Assembly: GCF_963855985.1 (NCBI RefSeq)
Contig: NC_087111.1
Location: forward strand, 191,001 to 255,000
DNA length: 64,000 nt
Origin: Ostrinia nubilalis
Lineage: Eukaryota > Arthropoda > Insecta > Lepidoptera > Crambidae
Reading direction: 5' to 3'
Numbering within the stretch: the stretch's first letter is position 1; the number at the start of each line of letters is the position of its first letter. The translations under genes and the position numbers were made by a program. Below the pieces are notes generated by a model, which was not told where the DNA came from, ran no database searches, and saw nothing but the letters and a program-made list of their open reading frames with translations. Of this stretch, positions 13,101 through 25,100 are shown in pieces.

Positions 13101-16100
13101 CTGTACGTATGGTTAGGCATATTCCTAACACTCACTCACTATTACCACACTCACTATCACACGTTCACACACTAACTACTCAAAACCGCACGAGAAAACA
13201 ATCAAAAATCGCAAATTTGCACATTCGATGACCGAAGATCTTTGTTAACTAAAGATCCGTCCTATCATAATTAATGCTCTTATAGCAAGCTTCCAAAATA
13301 CTCAAATGCAAATGATTTGTAGTAGCTCAATCGTTATTATTAAAACGATAAGAATATCAATACATTTTGATAGTTATTTCGTGTAAGTAATGAAATTAAG
13401 TTCATTTAAAATAATCACGAACATGATGATGAATTATTTTATGTAAGTTATGAAGAATGGAAGTTTAACCTGAACCTAACTAACAGCCTAACAGTCGTTC
13501 AGGGAATTTAAATTAAACGCCGATAGAAATTAAATTACGTTATTATTTTAAATCAAATTTTTACAGAGATAGAACACGGTAGTAAGAAGTTTATGTACTA
13601 GAAAACATTTATCAAGCAGAAAGGAAGAGAAAAGTTGATGTTACAAGGCAAGAAATAAAGAAATAGCGATTGAGTACTAGGAATTCTAAATACGAGCTAG
13701 ATTTCGCGGAGCGTGCGCGCAGCCTCTCAACGTGGGAAGCAAAATCGGACTGATGAATGGAGAAAATCGATGATCCACGATTGAGCGCCGATGACGCCCG
13801 AAACACGAAGATGAGCGAAGTATGTATTGTGCGAGCCCGATATCCGTGCGGCGGTATTATCCCAACTAATATTATAAATGCGAAAGTAACTCTGTCTGTC
13901 TGTCTGTCTGTTACGCTTTCCCGCTTAAACCTCGCAACCGATTTTGATGAAATTTGGCATAGAGATAGTTTGAGTCCCGGGAAAGAACATAGGATAGTTT
14001 TTATCCCGGTTTTTGAAACAGGGACGCGCGCGATAAAGTTTTTCTGTGACAGACAAAATTCCACGCGGGCGAAGCCGCGGGCGGAAAGCTAGTTGTATTT
14101 AAATGAAAGAAGTGCTAAATGATAGAAATTTTGTTTAGATACTGAAATCAATCGAGTTTAAAAACAAAATCTTGTCTTATCTCCTATCGAAAGTGAAGGA
14201 ACAAGAGTTTGCCAGTGTGTTATTTCTAGGTGTTCAGTTTGCGGTAAGTTAAGTTTTATTTTAATAAATACTATCGTAAAGACGTAAAAGTTATTAAGGT
14301 AGAGAGCTAGAAATGTAAGGAATAACGAACTTGTATGAAAGAGCATTATTGTCATCTGTTTACAGTACTTTTGAATGATAAGTAGGTACAAGCTTATCAC
14401 ACACATAAAAGCATGGTTTAATTTTTTAAAAAATGTAGCTTTTGTAAAAATTTTTATTTTGCGGAAGGAAGCAAATTCGTGTAAAAAGTTTTTTTATTAA
14501 AGACCTACTTAATTAATTAGTTTTTAGAACAAAAAATAAACTCGTAACGTGATAAGGTGTAAGTAACTAATTTACTCATTACATTTTTAGGGTAGATTTG
14601 GATTAAGCTCCGTCCAGTAGTCGTCGTTGAACTCACAGCTGATTGTGGCTGATAGTTGACTGACTCATGGGCGAGCGCGGGTAGTGGGGCGCGGGACGGG
14701 GGGCGCAGCGTTTGCCCGGGTCACCGGGTGAGCGCCGCGCGCCGTTTGCGTTGGGGGACTATTCTGCACTGTAGTGGTCGATTATGGAAATCGTAGATAT
14801 TTAAAATATAATTAAAAAAAAATTTGAAGTCAGTTTTTTTGCTGATTCGTGATCAGAATAAGCTACTTAATCAACTCCCTAAATATGGCGGGTATTGAAA
14901 TCAACACCCTGTATATACAGGGTGACTGGAACTGAACCCGCCACAGCTAATACGCGTATAGAGGAGGTCATTTGCTAATTATTGAACCCTACTTTCTATG
15001 ACTAAAGTTTTATAGTTTAGGAGATATGTCAATTTTTATACTTTTTTCAGATTTTTCCGAAATTTGACCTAAAAACTGCTTCAATTTTTTTTCTCGCGTG
15101 ATTTCAACAGTTTTTTTATTTGATATTAATATCGAATATGTCTTTATTCAAATAAAATAAATTTCGATGATTGAATAGCTAGTTACGAGCCGCCAAAGTG
15201 TAACAAAAGTACAAACCACTATAAAAAATTCTACTTCGAATTCGATTGAAACAAAAATTAATGGTGCTAATGGATTGCCAATGATCTTAAAAATATCTCT
15301 ACCTTCTCTTCTTTCCAATGATATATCACACGTAGTAATTAGATATTGAAATTGATTAAAAATTCAAAGTTTATGGAAGAAAATGGAGTAATAATACGAA
15401 AATTTCGGAAAAATCTGAAAAAAGTATAAAAATTGACATATCTCCTAAACTATAAAACTTTAGTCATAGAAAGTAAGGTTCAATAATTAGCAAATAACCT
15501 CCTCTATACGCGTATTAGCTATGGCGGGTTCAGTTCCAGTCACCCTGTATATATAAAAGAAAGTCGTGTTAGCACAGAATAATAATAAGTACTACGTACA
15601 GAAGTTTTACTTCGCGAAGGTATTTAAAAAAATGTATGCTCAATGTTATTAACAATACGGTGTAATTTAGCTTGTCTCAAGAGTCGAGCACCATTTTGTT
15701 GACAAACGTCAGTGATCGGCACTGCGCCGAACCTATAGGGCTGACTTCGGTAAAATGATGTGACGTGAGGTGCCAAACTGCGGAAAATGGCGGAAGAAAT
15801 ACATGATTTAGCATGAATTATCATGAATAATATTAACTACTTATTTACCTCTCAGTGTCTTGAGGCAACTTAAAAAAGTACATTCTGTGTTTTTATTATT
15901 ATTTAAGCAGTTAAATACTGCACAGTATTTAGTACACCATTTTCTTTATTTTCTTCCATCACACACAAGAATACGCGTGCGTGAGTCAATGTTCGCTCGT
16001 ATGTGAGGCCTTGTCGAATAGTATCCTGTAGGTGGGCCATCGTGCGTGTTTTGTTTCGATGTAAACTCGCGGAGATGAACAGGCCTGGTGTTAGTTACTC

Positions 16101-19100
16101 CACTTATAACTCAAGAACGGCTGAACCGATTTAGCTGAAAATTGACAGGGAGGTAGTTTAGAGCCAGGAGAAGGACATAGGATACTTTTTAACCCGTTCG
16201 AAATAAAAAAAAAAAGTCTGCTTATTTATTGCCATTAAGGCGGAACAAAGTTCACCGGGTCAGCTAGTTTTGAAATAAATGTCAACAGTCGCGCGGTACG
16301 TCACAGTATGACAACATGCGATAGGGCTGCCCACCTACAGTACCCAGTTTGATTACATCTGCCTACTTAAAATTTCTATCTAGTTTTGTAATTGTATTTT
16401 TTATTTAGTTAGACAAACAAAATACTTTGTGAATGGAATAGGTTAAAAATGTGTGTTGTTTTGTGATTAGTAAAAACTACTTAAATCATTTTGAAACTAA
16501 TAATCATAATAATCTGTTACTTTAATTTCGGGCGGGCGAAGTCGTGGGCAAAAAAAAGCTGGTTTAATACAATATAATTTTCATTTCAAATCAAACTGAC
16601 TGAAAATGACAATTTGACTAGTTTTTGACCAATTTGACCGTAAATGACGGTCAGTCAAATTCAATCAGTTTTGTCATTTTTAACACTTGGCCACCGACGT
16701 CTATTCGGCACATTCGCGACACCCCCGACTTTTGCATACCGAGCGCATACCGAGATTTGAATTTCGAAAGAAAGTTCTCGTTTCGTCTGTTTATATGAAG
16801 TTACAATACTGTATGATATTATTACCGTGACGTAAACCGCACCGCTGGTCTGCGGTCAGGTCTGGACCTGAACTTAGATCCACGAACATTTGTAGAACGA
16901 TGCCAGAAGACGTTCCCGAATCCGAATGCTACCCAAACAAAATTTCGACAAAATAACTGATCTACCGCCATTTTATTTTCCTTTCTGCGTCTTTCTTCAC
17001 TTTCGACGATTCACCTTCTCGGCCACTCAATTCCAAATAATTGAAAGCGAGTGTTTTTAGCTACTGTCTATTTGGTTTAAGAAAACCACAGACCTTACAT
17101 GGCTTATGTGGCCTAACTAATAAATATTATAATTTGTAACACAATTCACGTCTTTTCTTTTCTTACCTTGTTCTGTTTAAACATCTTGACCGATTTCTCC
17201 AGTAAGTTGTTAGCCTGTATTCTTGCTGCTTCAACCATGGTCCTGTTTTCTCTTACTGCTTGCCATTTTGTTCAGATTTAGGGCGTAGCTACAGGTTGTG
17301 GGTGTGGTCGTCAGACGTTGCTCAGAAAAATTGGCTTCAGTTCTATCAACTACATTGTCTCTTCAATTATCTTAACGTTGTCCCCAACAATATTTATTTA
17401 TTTTAGGTATTTCATATTTTATTGCTTTGCCTTGATGAAATTAACATTTTTGATTTTCAGTAGCCATCCTACAAGTCCTACAAGATGCCCCACCTGAGTA
17501 CTGATCGATTTTTGATAACGTGCGAGATGCGCATGCGTGCCCCACCCAGTTATTTTTTCGTCATTGTCCTTGAAAAAGTCACATCCTAATCGGCAACTGC
17601 CATTTTTTTTCTCGGGCAACATTCACATCCGTGAAATTAATGAAAACACGATAATGATAATTTAAAAAAAAAATTATTTCGCGCAACCAAATTTGAATAT
17701 AGCTAGTTTTTCACGGCACTTTTATACATGTTCTGTATTTGCAAAACTTGCGACGCCGCATTATAAGCTCTAATTTTGAATCAAAAATCCATAACATAAC
17801 TGTTCTTAATTTGCAATCGCTCACGTTGCACGACACCATTTGCGTAAAATCTGCACGAACTATGAGGCTACGGCCGAGTGGGCTCTTAAATCAGGGACGA
17901 ATAATCAATAAAGTCTAGGTCGTCTCCATAGACCGTGCCGCCATCTGGCCCATTCCAGACGCACTAGGTCATCCGCACCATTCCTAGGTACAACATTTTC
18001 GCGGGAATCTTTCAAATGTGCTCACGGTCACACTCGTTATTATTCTGTAGCTCCTGTACACCTTATTTGTCCTTAATTTCTGTTGGATGGGAACGTAGAT
18101 AAGGACGGAGACCTCTTTGTTTTCCTTTATTTTTAATTCTTCAATGATCTGACCAGAAAATTGAGGAATCGGCCAGGTTTACGTCCGACTTCATTACAAC
18201 TTAAATCGTAGCAATTTTTCAATTAAATCAGCAGACGTCCTACTCTTGTTAAGTCTATCATGCATGACTCGTTCATCCCTGATCACAATTAGGAATTCAT
18301 ACACGTTAATTTTCCGTTTTTTGCCACCATAATTTTACTTATTTCAGTTTTAATTTTTTACGAATCCTTTCATAAAAATAGATAGACATAGGCTAATACA
18401 AGCTTTTGGATTTTATCATTATACACAACACACCACATTCTGTCTAAAACAGTTGAAGTACTTTTTTAATAACCATAGATTGCTGGCAGCAAAATGAATG
18501 TGCTACTCACCAAGGCAGGCCTGCAGCCAGATCCAGTCGATGTTGTTGTTGCGGCGCTTGGAGCGCCGGCCCTCGGCCTCGGGCGCCGCCTGGCTGTTGC
18601 AGATGTCGTTGATGCCTGCCACAACAAACATTACTCATCATCACCATCATCATGATCAGGTGGCCGATGATATGTGATATATTGTGGGAGGGGGTGAAGC
18701 TTTTGACTAAATACTGGTGTAGTCCGCAAAAAGGGAACTGCGGGTCACTCCGAAAAACGTCAACCAAAGCTTCGAATATTGCCATCCCTCTTACACAATG
18801 CGAGATGCCAGCATTAGCAACGGTGACAGAACCAAAACTACGTAAACAGCGTTTCGAAGTAACCCCCTGGATCGATCGGGATAAAATTGTGGGAGGAGGT
18901 GAAGCTTTTGGCTAAATACTGGTGTCGTTCTCAGTCAAAAACTCCACCCGTAAACCATCGATTCCTTCTTTCCATTTTTCTTACGTATTTTATCTAGGAG
19001 GATACCTGTCTACTACAGATATAGCGCATCATAACTGAATCAGTGCCTGAGGTATGGGCATGACATGGGAGGGTGTTTTTGTGACGTCAAACGTCAGCGA

Positions 19101-22100
19101 GACTTCAGTGTGCTGGCTAGTCACGTTATATCATCATTCTCGCACGGCTCCCACACCTCACAAACTGATTCGAGTTATGCACTAGACTTGTAGTATGATT
19201 CTAGTTTATAGGTGTCATAGACCTCTGTAAAATTCCACGGTACTCGCATCCTTTGTCACCGTCGAGTGTGGAGTCTGCATTGTGCAAGTTATCCTACACA
19301 GTGAATAACATGCAATAGTTTTTTTAGGGTCTTCCACAATATTTCGATAGACTTCTCTTTCCGTTTCGATAGCGAGTATAGTTTGTCTCCTTCTATCGGG
19401 AAGAGTCGCTCTAGGGCCCCACAAGAAAGCTCCACTTACTTTTATGCCTAACCGGGTAAGGACGCACGTCATAATTATCTTATCGTTGATTTTAGACAAA
19501 AAATGTGTGGGTTTATCGTGTAAAATCTATAGAATACCTCGATAAAAGTTTATCGCGGCGCGCATCCTATGCCTACAGGCTAAGATGTGCGTCATGTTAA
19601 ATCTTATCGATGGTTTAGAGTTAGACGACAAATGTATGGGCTTATCGTGAAGAATCGATAGAATGCTTCGATAAAGATTATTATAAAGAGCTGTGGTTTT
19701 CTGAATAAAGAAAAATAAAAAAAATTATATAAATAAAAATGAATTGATGTTCGTTAGTCTGATTAAAACTCGAGAACGGCTGGGCCGATTGAGCTGATTT
19801 TGGTTTTAAAATGTTTGTCGTAGTCCAGGGTAGGTCTAAACGGTGAGCAAATACGCGCGCGATATTGTTTTTCTGTGACAGACAAAATTCCACGCGGGCG
19901 AAGCCGCGGGCGGAAAGCTAGTAAAAAATAAAATAAAGACACTTTCGTACTAACCTATGTGCTTGTTGTTGGGCGGCGCGGGGGCGGCGGCGGGCGCGGG
20001 GGCGGCGGGCGCGGGCGGGCCGGCGGCGCCGCACATGGCGCACTTCAGCGCCTTCGGCCAGTTCTCGTACGTGCACGTCTGCCAACACAGTAAAAAAAAA
20101 CTCAGTAAAACTCATTTATTTCTGTAAGTAGGCTTTAAAAAAGCACTTTTACACGTCCCAGTATTAACCCTACCACTGCTTCAGGACAATAAATGGGCCA
20201 GTGCTGAGAAGAAACGAAAATGCGCAAGACAAGACAAACAACACTAGTCGTAACTTTCGTCCATTTGGAAAAAAATACACGACCAAATGTGTGGATTTGC
20301 AACAGACTGACTTTAATGAGAGGAGGCAAAGACGTTACAATGTAGGTTAATTCTGTGTGTGTCAATGAGGGTTTTCGCGTATGAAAAATCCGCCAGATGG
20401 CAATACGTAGACGCGAGGTCCAAATGCTGCATGATTGGTTATTTTTGACATGACATTGACAGATATGTCAAAATCCACCAATCACGCAGCAGTCGGACCC
20501 CACATCCACGTCCCGCCATCTAGCGGATCTTTCATACGCGAAAACACTCATTCTAGATGGCTCTGTCTCTTTACTTATTAGATTCACAACAACGTATTAC
20601 CTTCAACTGATCCTCTATCTATCGTAATCTAGTACATAAACAGAAGCGTTCACTGAACATTTCAAAGCAACTTTTGGTATCGTTGCCAGTAATGGTATAC
20701 GGATCTAAGACGTGGTCGCTTACTATGGGACTCATAAGAAGGCTCAAGGTCACCCAAAGGGCGATGGAGCGTGCTATCCGCAGAATTGCAAAAATCAAGT
20801 GGCTGTGGGCGGGGCACATAGCTCGTAAAGCTGATGGCCACTGGGGCAAGAAAGTTCTTGAGTGGACCGACGAATTAGTGAAGGTCGCGGAAGGTGCCTG
20901 GATGCGAGCGGCGCAGGACCGGTCTTTGTGGAAATCCTTGGGGGAGGCCTTTGTCCAGCTGTGGACGTCTTTCGGCTGAAACGAACGAACGAACCTGTAT
21001 TCACAAACGATGCTTGCTTAAGTGAATCAGCAAGGCTATGCGAAGTCGAACGCACAGCGCTGAGTAGAGCTCTGTACTTGGTTCGTGTGTGTCACTCCGC
21101 CACTTCAGTAGTCTATGATATGTTTTTGGGACCCTGTGCGTCCACGCGCACTGTGAGACCTAATTCTGAATACGGGTGTAAGTCTAGCAATAGTAGAAGT
21201 CGTTTTTTTGAGGTTGAGAGCTATCTGCGCTCACTTATTGCCCGGTGAAGCTGAGAAAGCCGCTCACAGCTATTAACATAGTCAGTCGGAAAAAAAAAGA
21301 AGTCGTTTTCTCCAGACTCACCGGACAGGGCCACTTGACGACGGAGCAGGCGGCGGCCGGGCCCTGCGGCGACGATATCCGCAGCGGCTTCAGGCGCTCC
21401 GCCACCGCCTCCGCACCTGTGGGACACGACACGTATGAACTTTAATGGCCTGTTCTTCTGTCAAACTGGCTGTTGGTCAAACTTTTTTTTAAATAATATT
21501 GGTGTCGCGACTGTGCGACGGGCGGCCGCAGTGAGTGTGCGAGCGCGACAGAGCGCGAGCGATAAGGATGGGTAGCTTGGGGTCATTGGACGAAATTCTA
21601 TCTACTCGGCGACCGGACTTTACTCGTAGCAGTTAATTTTACTATTTAGACTGGGGTATTAAAAATCCGACCTTGGAAGTCCTAGATGCTGAGTCTAATT
21701 ATACAGGGTGACCGGAATTAGACCCGCCATAGCAAATTCACATGCAGAGGAGGTCACCCTGTATAATTCCTAACCAGAAATAGTATGGTCAACAGCACAT
21801 CAACGTAAACACTGTGGTATCTTACGTAGTTGCGATAGGGGCGACTTTGCAACGAAAATGTATAGCTTGATGTGCTGTTGACTGTACATGAGCGTTAGAG
21901 AAAACGGGGATATGATATTTTTAAATACTTTTCAGGTCAAGTTACAATAAGCAGGTGAAGTGAACTTTAATATATCAACTTATTCAATTCGAACAAATTA
22001 AATAACCTAATGAAGAATTGACCATCTTTGCCAGGGGTCGGGGCGACAGATTCTAATTGGAATTCTAATTGGAAAGCGTGAGACGCTTATCCCTCCCGTA

Positions 22101-25100
22101 AAATAAAGCAGCGCTATACGCAAGGAGGTTCCGCCACAATAGCAGATAATTAGAAAGGCAAGACAATAGTCCAGCAGTGGACTGAAGTGAAGAGTTCTTG
22201 TAACTCACGAAGGCGTGTGAGCTTTACTTGTGTGTGTACGTGTACATGCACATAACGATAGTGTAATGATAATGTCTAAAGCCTGGTCCGTGAGCACGTA
22301 GAATCCCGTCCAATGACCCCAAGCTACCCATCCTTATCGCTCGCGCTTAATTATATTGCTGTCGCGACTGTGCGACGCGCGCCCGCAGTGAGTGTGCGAG
22401 CTTTATCAAAACGTATGAAAAACGAACAGTAGCGAGCCACCACACATGTAAAGCTCACTCGCCTTCGTGAATTGCAACAACAAAGGCAATGCAAGATGTC
22501 CAGCAGTGGACTGAGGTGAAGTAATGTATAGTCTTACCACAAACGTCCTGCGTGGGCAGCGCGCTGGCATCGTCCTGCAGCTTGAAGATGTTCTCGTTGA
22601 GGCAAGTCTTGGGCGCGCGGCACATGGTGCACTGCGGAGCACACTGGCACGTCCACATATGAACACTTTTTACAAATAACTAAACACATGCTAACTAAAA
22701 CAAAACACTACTACTACATTTCAATATGTAAAAACTCAAAAAAACTCATAAAACTCATTTATTTTTGCAAATAGGCTTTTAAACCTACAACTGCTTTGGG
22801 ACAATAAATGGGCCAGTGCTGAGAAGAAGCAGCGCAAAAAACTCAGTCACTATTGTCAGCCTCCTTTAGCTTTACAAGGGTTTACAGTCTTTAAAATATA
22901 GGTACATAGTCATAAATATTGATGCGTGCTAGGCAATTAAACATTAAAAAAAATATCTTATGTGTAATGATCTGAACCTGATTACTATCTGCATCTTAGT
23001 TAATGGAATTCTTAAGCAGTTTCATTTTATTTAATCACTACTATCTTTAAGGTCAATCATCCTTCTACTTTGTAAAACTTGAGTGTGGTGAGCAAACTGA
23101 AATGAACTTGCCAACCATAATCACAAGGTATTCATTCACGCCACAATGTTTACTTTACACTAGTAGCATTGTTTTAAGCAGCAACAATATTTTCACAGAA
23201 CTAACAAAAAAAGCTAAAGTAGTCTATTGTCTCCATATCAGCTTCCTAATTTCAGCTGCATGGCTCAGACAACAATGGCGCAAAAACTTCATTCTAAAGC
23301 CTGGTGTGCATTAAATGTAGAATCATACACCCTTTCGCAAACATTACTATGAGGTCTCATAGTGCGCGTGGACGCACAGGGTGACACACGAGCCAATCCC
23401 AGAGCTCTATTCAACGCTGTGCGTTCGATTTGCTGCTTTACTTAAGCAAGCATCCTTTGTGAATATGGGTGTTAAAGTCATAGATTCACCCTAATTTGTG
23501 GGTTCCAATCCTCGCTCATGGATGATGGAACTTTATGAATTGGCTGAAAGTTTGAGAGGATAGTATGCGGTCCAGGGTTCGATTCCCAACCGGGCAGAAA
23601 TTGGAATGATGAATTGACAACTCAAAACGAAATCATAAACTAAACATATACCTAATCAGTTTTGAGCTGTGAACCTCTTTCATATTTAGTTAAATGTCCT
23701 ATCATTATTTTTTATCTTGAAACACTTATTTGATTTAAAGCCCGATCTGTGAGCACGTAGAATTTTGTCCACTGACCCCAAGCTACCCATCCTTATCGCT
23801 CGCGCGTAATTATATTGCCGTCGCGACTGTGCGACGGGCGCCCGCAGTGAGTGTGCGAGCGCGACAGCAACATAATTACGCGCGAGCGATAGGGATGGGT
23901 AGCTTGGGGTCATTGGACGGGATTCTATGTGCTCACGGACCAGGCTTTAGTAGGCACACAAGAAACAAAAGATGTTACTATTTATCAACTCAAAACGAAA
24001 TCATCATCATAATAATTAGTTCTGAGCTGTTCTATCATTAATTATTATCTTGAAAAACTTATTCGATTTACATGCTGTCACTTTTGATTGGTGTACCTTT
24101 CGCGAGAGCGGGAAGTTCTCGTACGTGCACACTTCGCAGCTCCACTTGCCATTCTCCGCGGGCGGCGCGGAGCTCGCTGTCATCTGCAACAACAAGCACA
24201 GTACTGCACCAAACGCGACTTACAAACAGGGGCGTAGCTACTAAGGGGCAAGACGGGGCAGTGCCCTGGGGCCCCCAAGCTCAGGGGGCCCCCGAATCCT
24301 TACCAGAAATCTCAATTAAACTGAACTTTGAAAAATTCTTCCATTTTCTATACAGGGTGTTAGGTAAATGGGTATATGAGCTGACACTAGCCCATGTTAA
24401 CATGGGCATATAAATGGTATGGTGAAGTCAGAAAATTGATCTTCATTTTAATTATTTTTATTTTCATACAAATCGGATTTTATAAAATTTAATTTGTATG
24501 AAAATTAAAAAAAAATAAAATGATATCAAATTTCTGACTTTACCATACCATTTATATGCCCATGTTAACATGGGCATGGGCTAGTGTCGGCTCATATACC
24601 CATTTACCTAACACCCTGTATAAATAGAGAGAAATTCGAAAGCTGTATCAGGAGTAAGTAAGTTTAATGTCAATAAACTTGATAAAACCTAACCAGTTTA
24701 GATTGCAGTGGGACCCCATTTTTTTATTTGCCCCAGGGCCCTTGGTTACCTAGCTATGCCACTGCTTACAAAGTTTACGACAATGTTTTAGTTAAGCATC
24801 TTAAGAAGTGCAGGTGTACCATAATTACCAAATAACCCTGTGATGGTTTATTATTTGACCTTTAAAGGTTGGTTCATTGTTTTGGATCACTTGTTTAGTT
24901 TTATAAATCCAAAAGACAGTGGGGAGACATAATTGTTTTTATTGTAAAATACCAGATCATTTTTTCTGATTGTATTCTTATAAGATCATTGCATTAAGGC
25001 TCACAAAACAAGTTACAGTCATATACTTAGTCCAGCAGTGGACGTCATTTGACTGAAACAAACATTCTTATAAGAAAAGTTTGTAAAATAAAGTCAACTA

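Noticed and set aside
13612..14092. Frames of 111 and 150 codons at 13.6-14.1 kb
   Set aside because: They cover a Helitron-type repeat whose reverse copy at 60039-60272 gives the same peptide; repeat-derived.
17160..17290. Exon-like minus frame WQAVRENRTMVEAARIQ before a GTAAGA donor
   Set aside because: A stop lies just upstream, its phase does not fit trabid exons 6 and 7, and it resembles transposon coding debris.
20862..21248. 128-codon plus frame overlapping a dead LINE tail and trabid intron 4
   Set aside because: It reads the reverse transcriptase relic out of frame and runs into a dispersed repeat.
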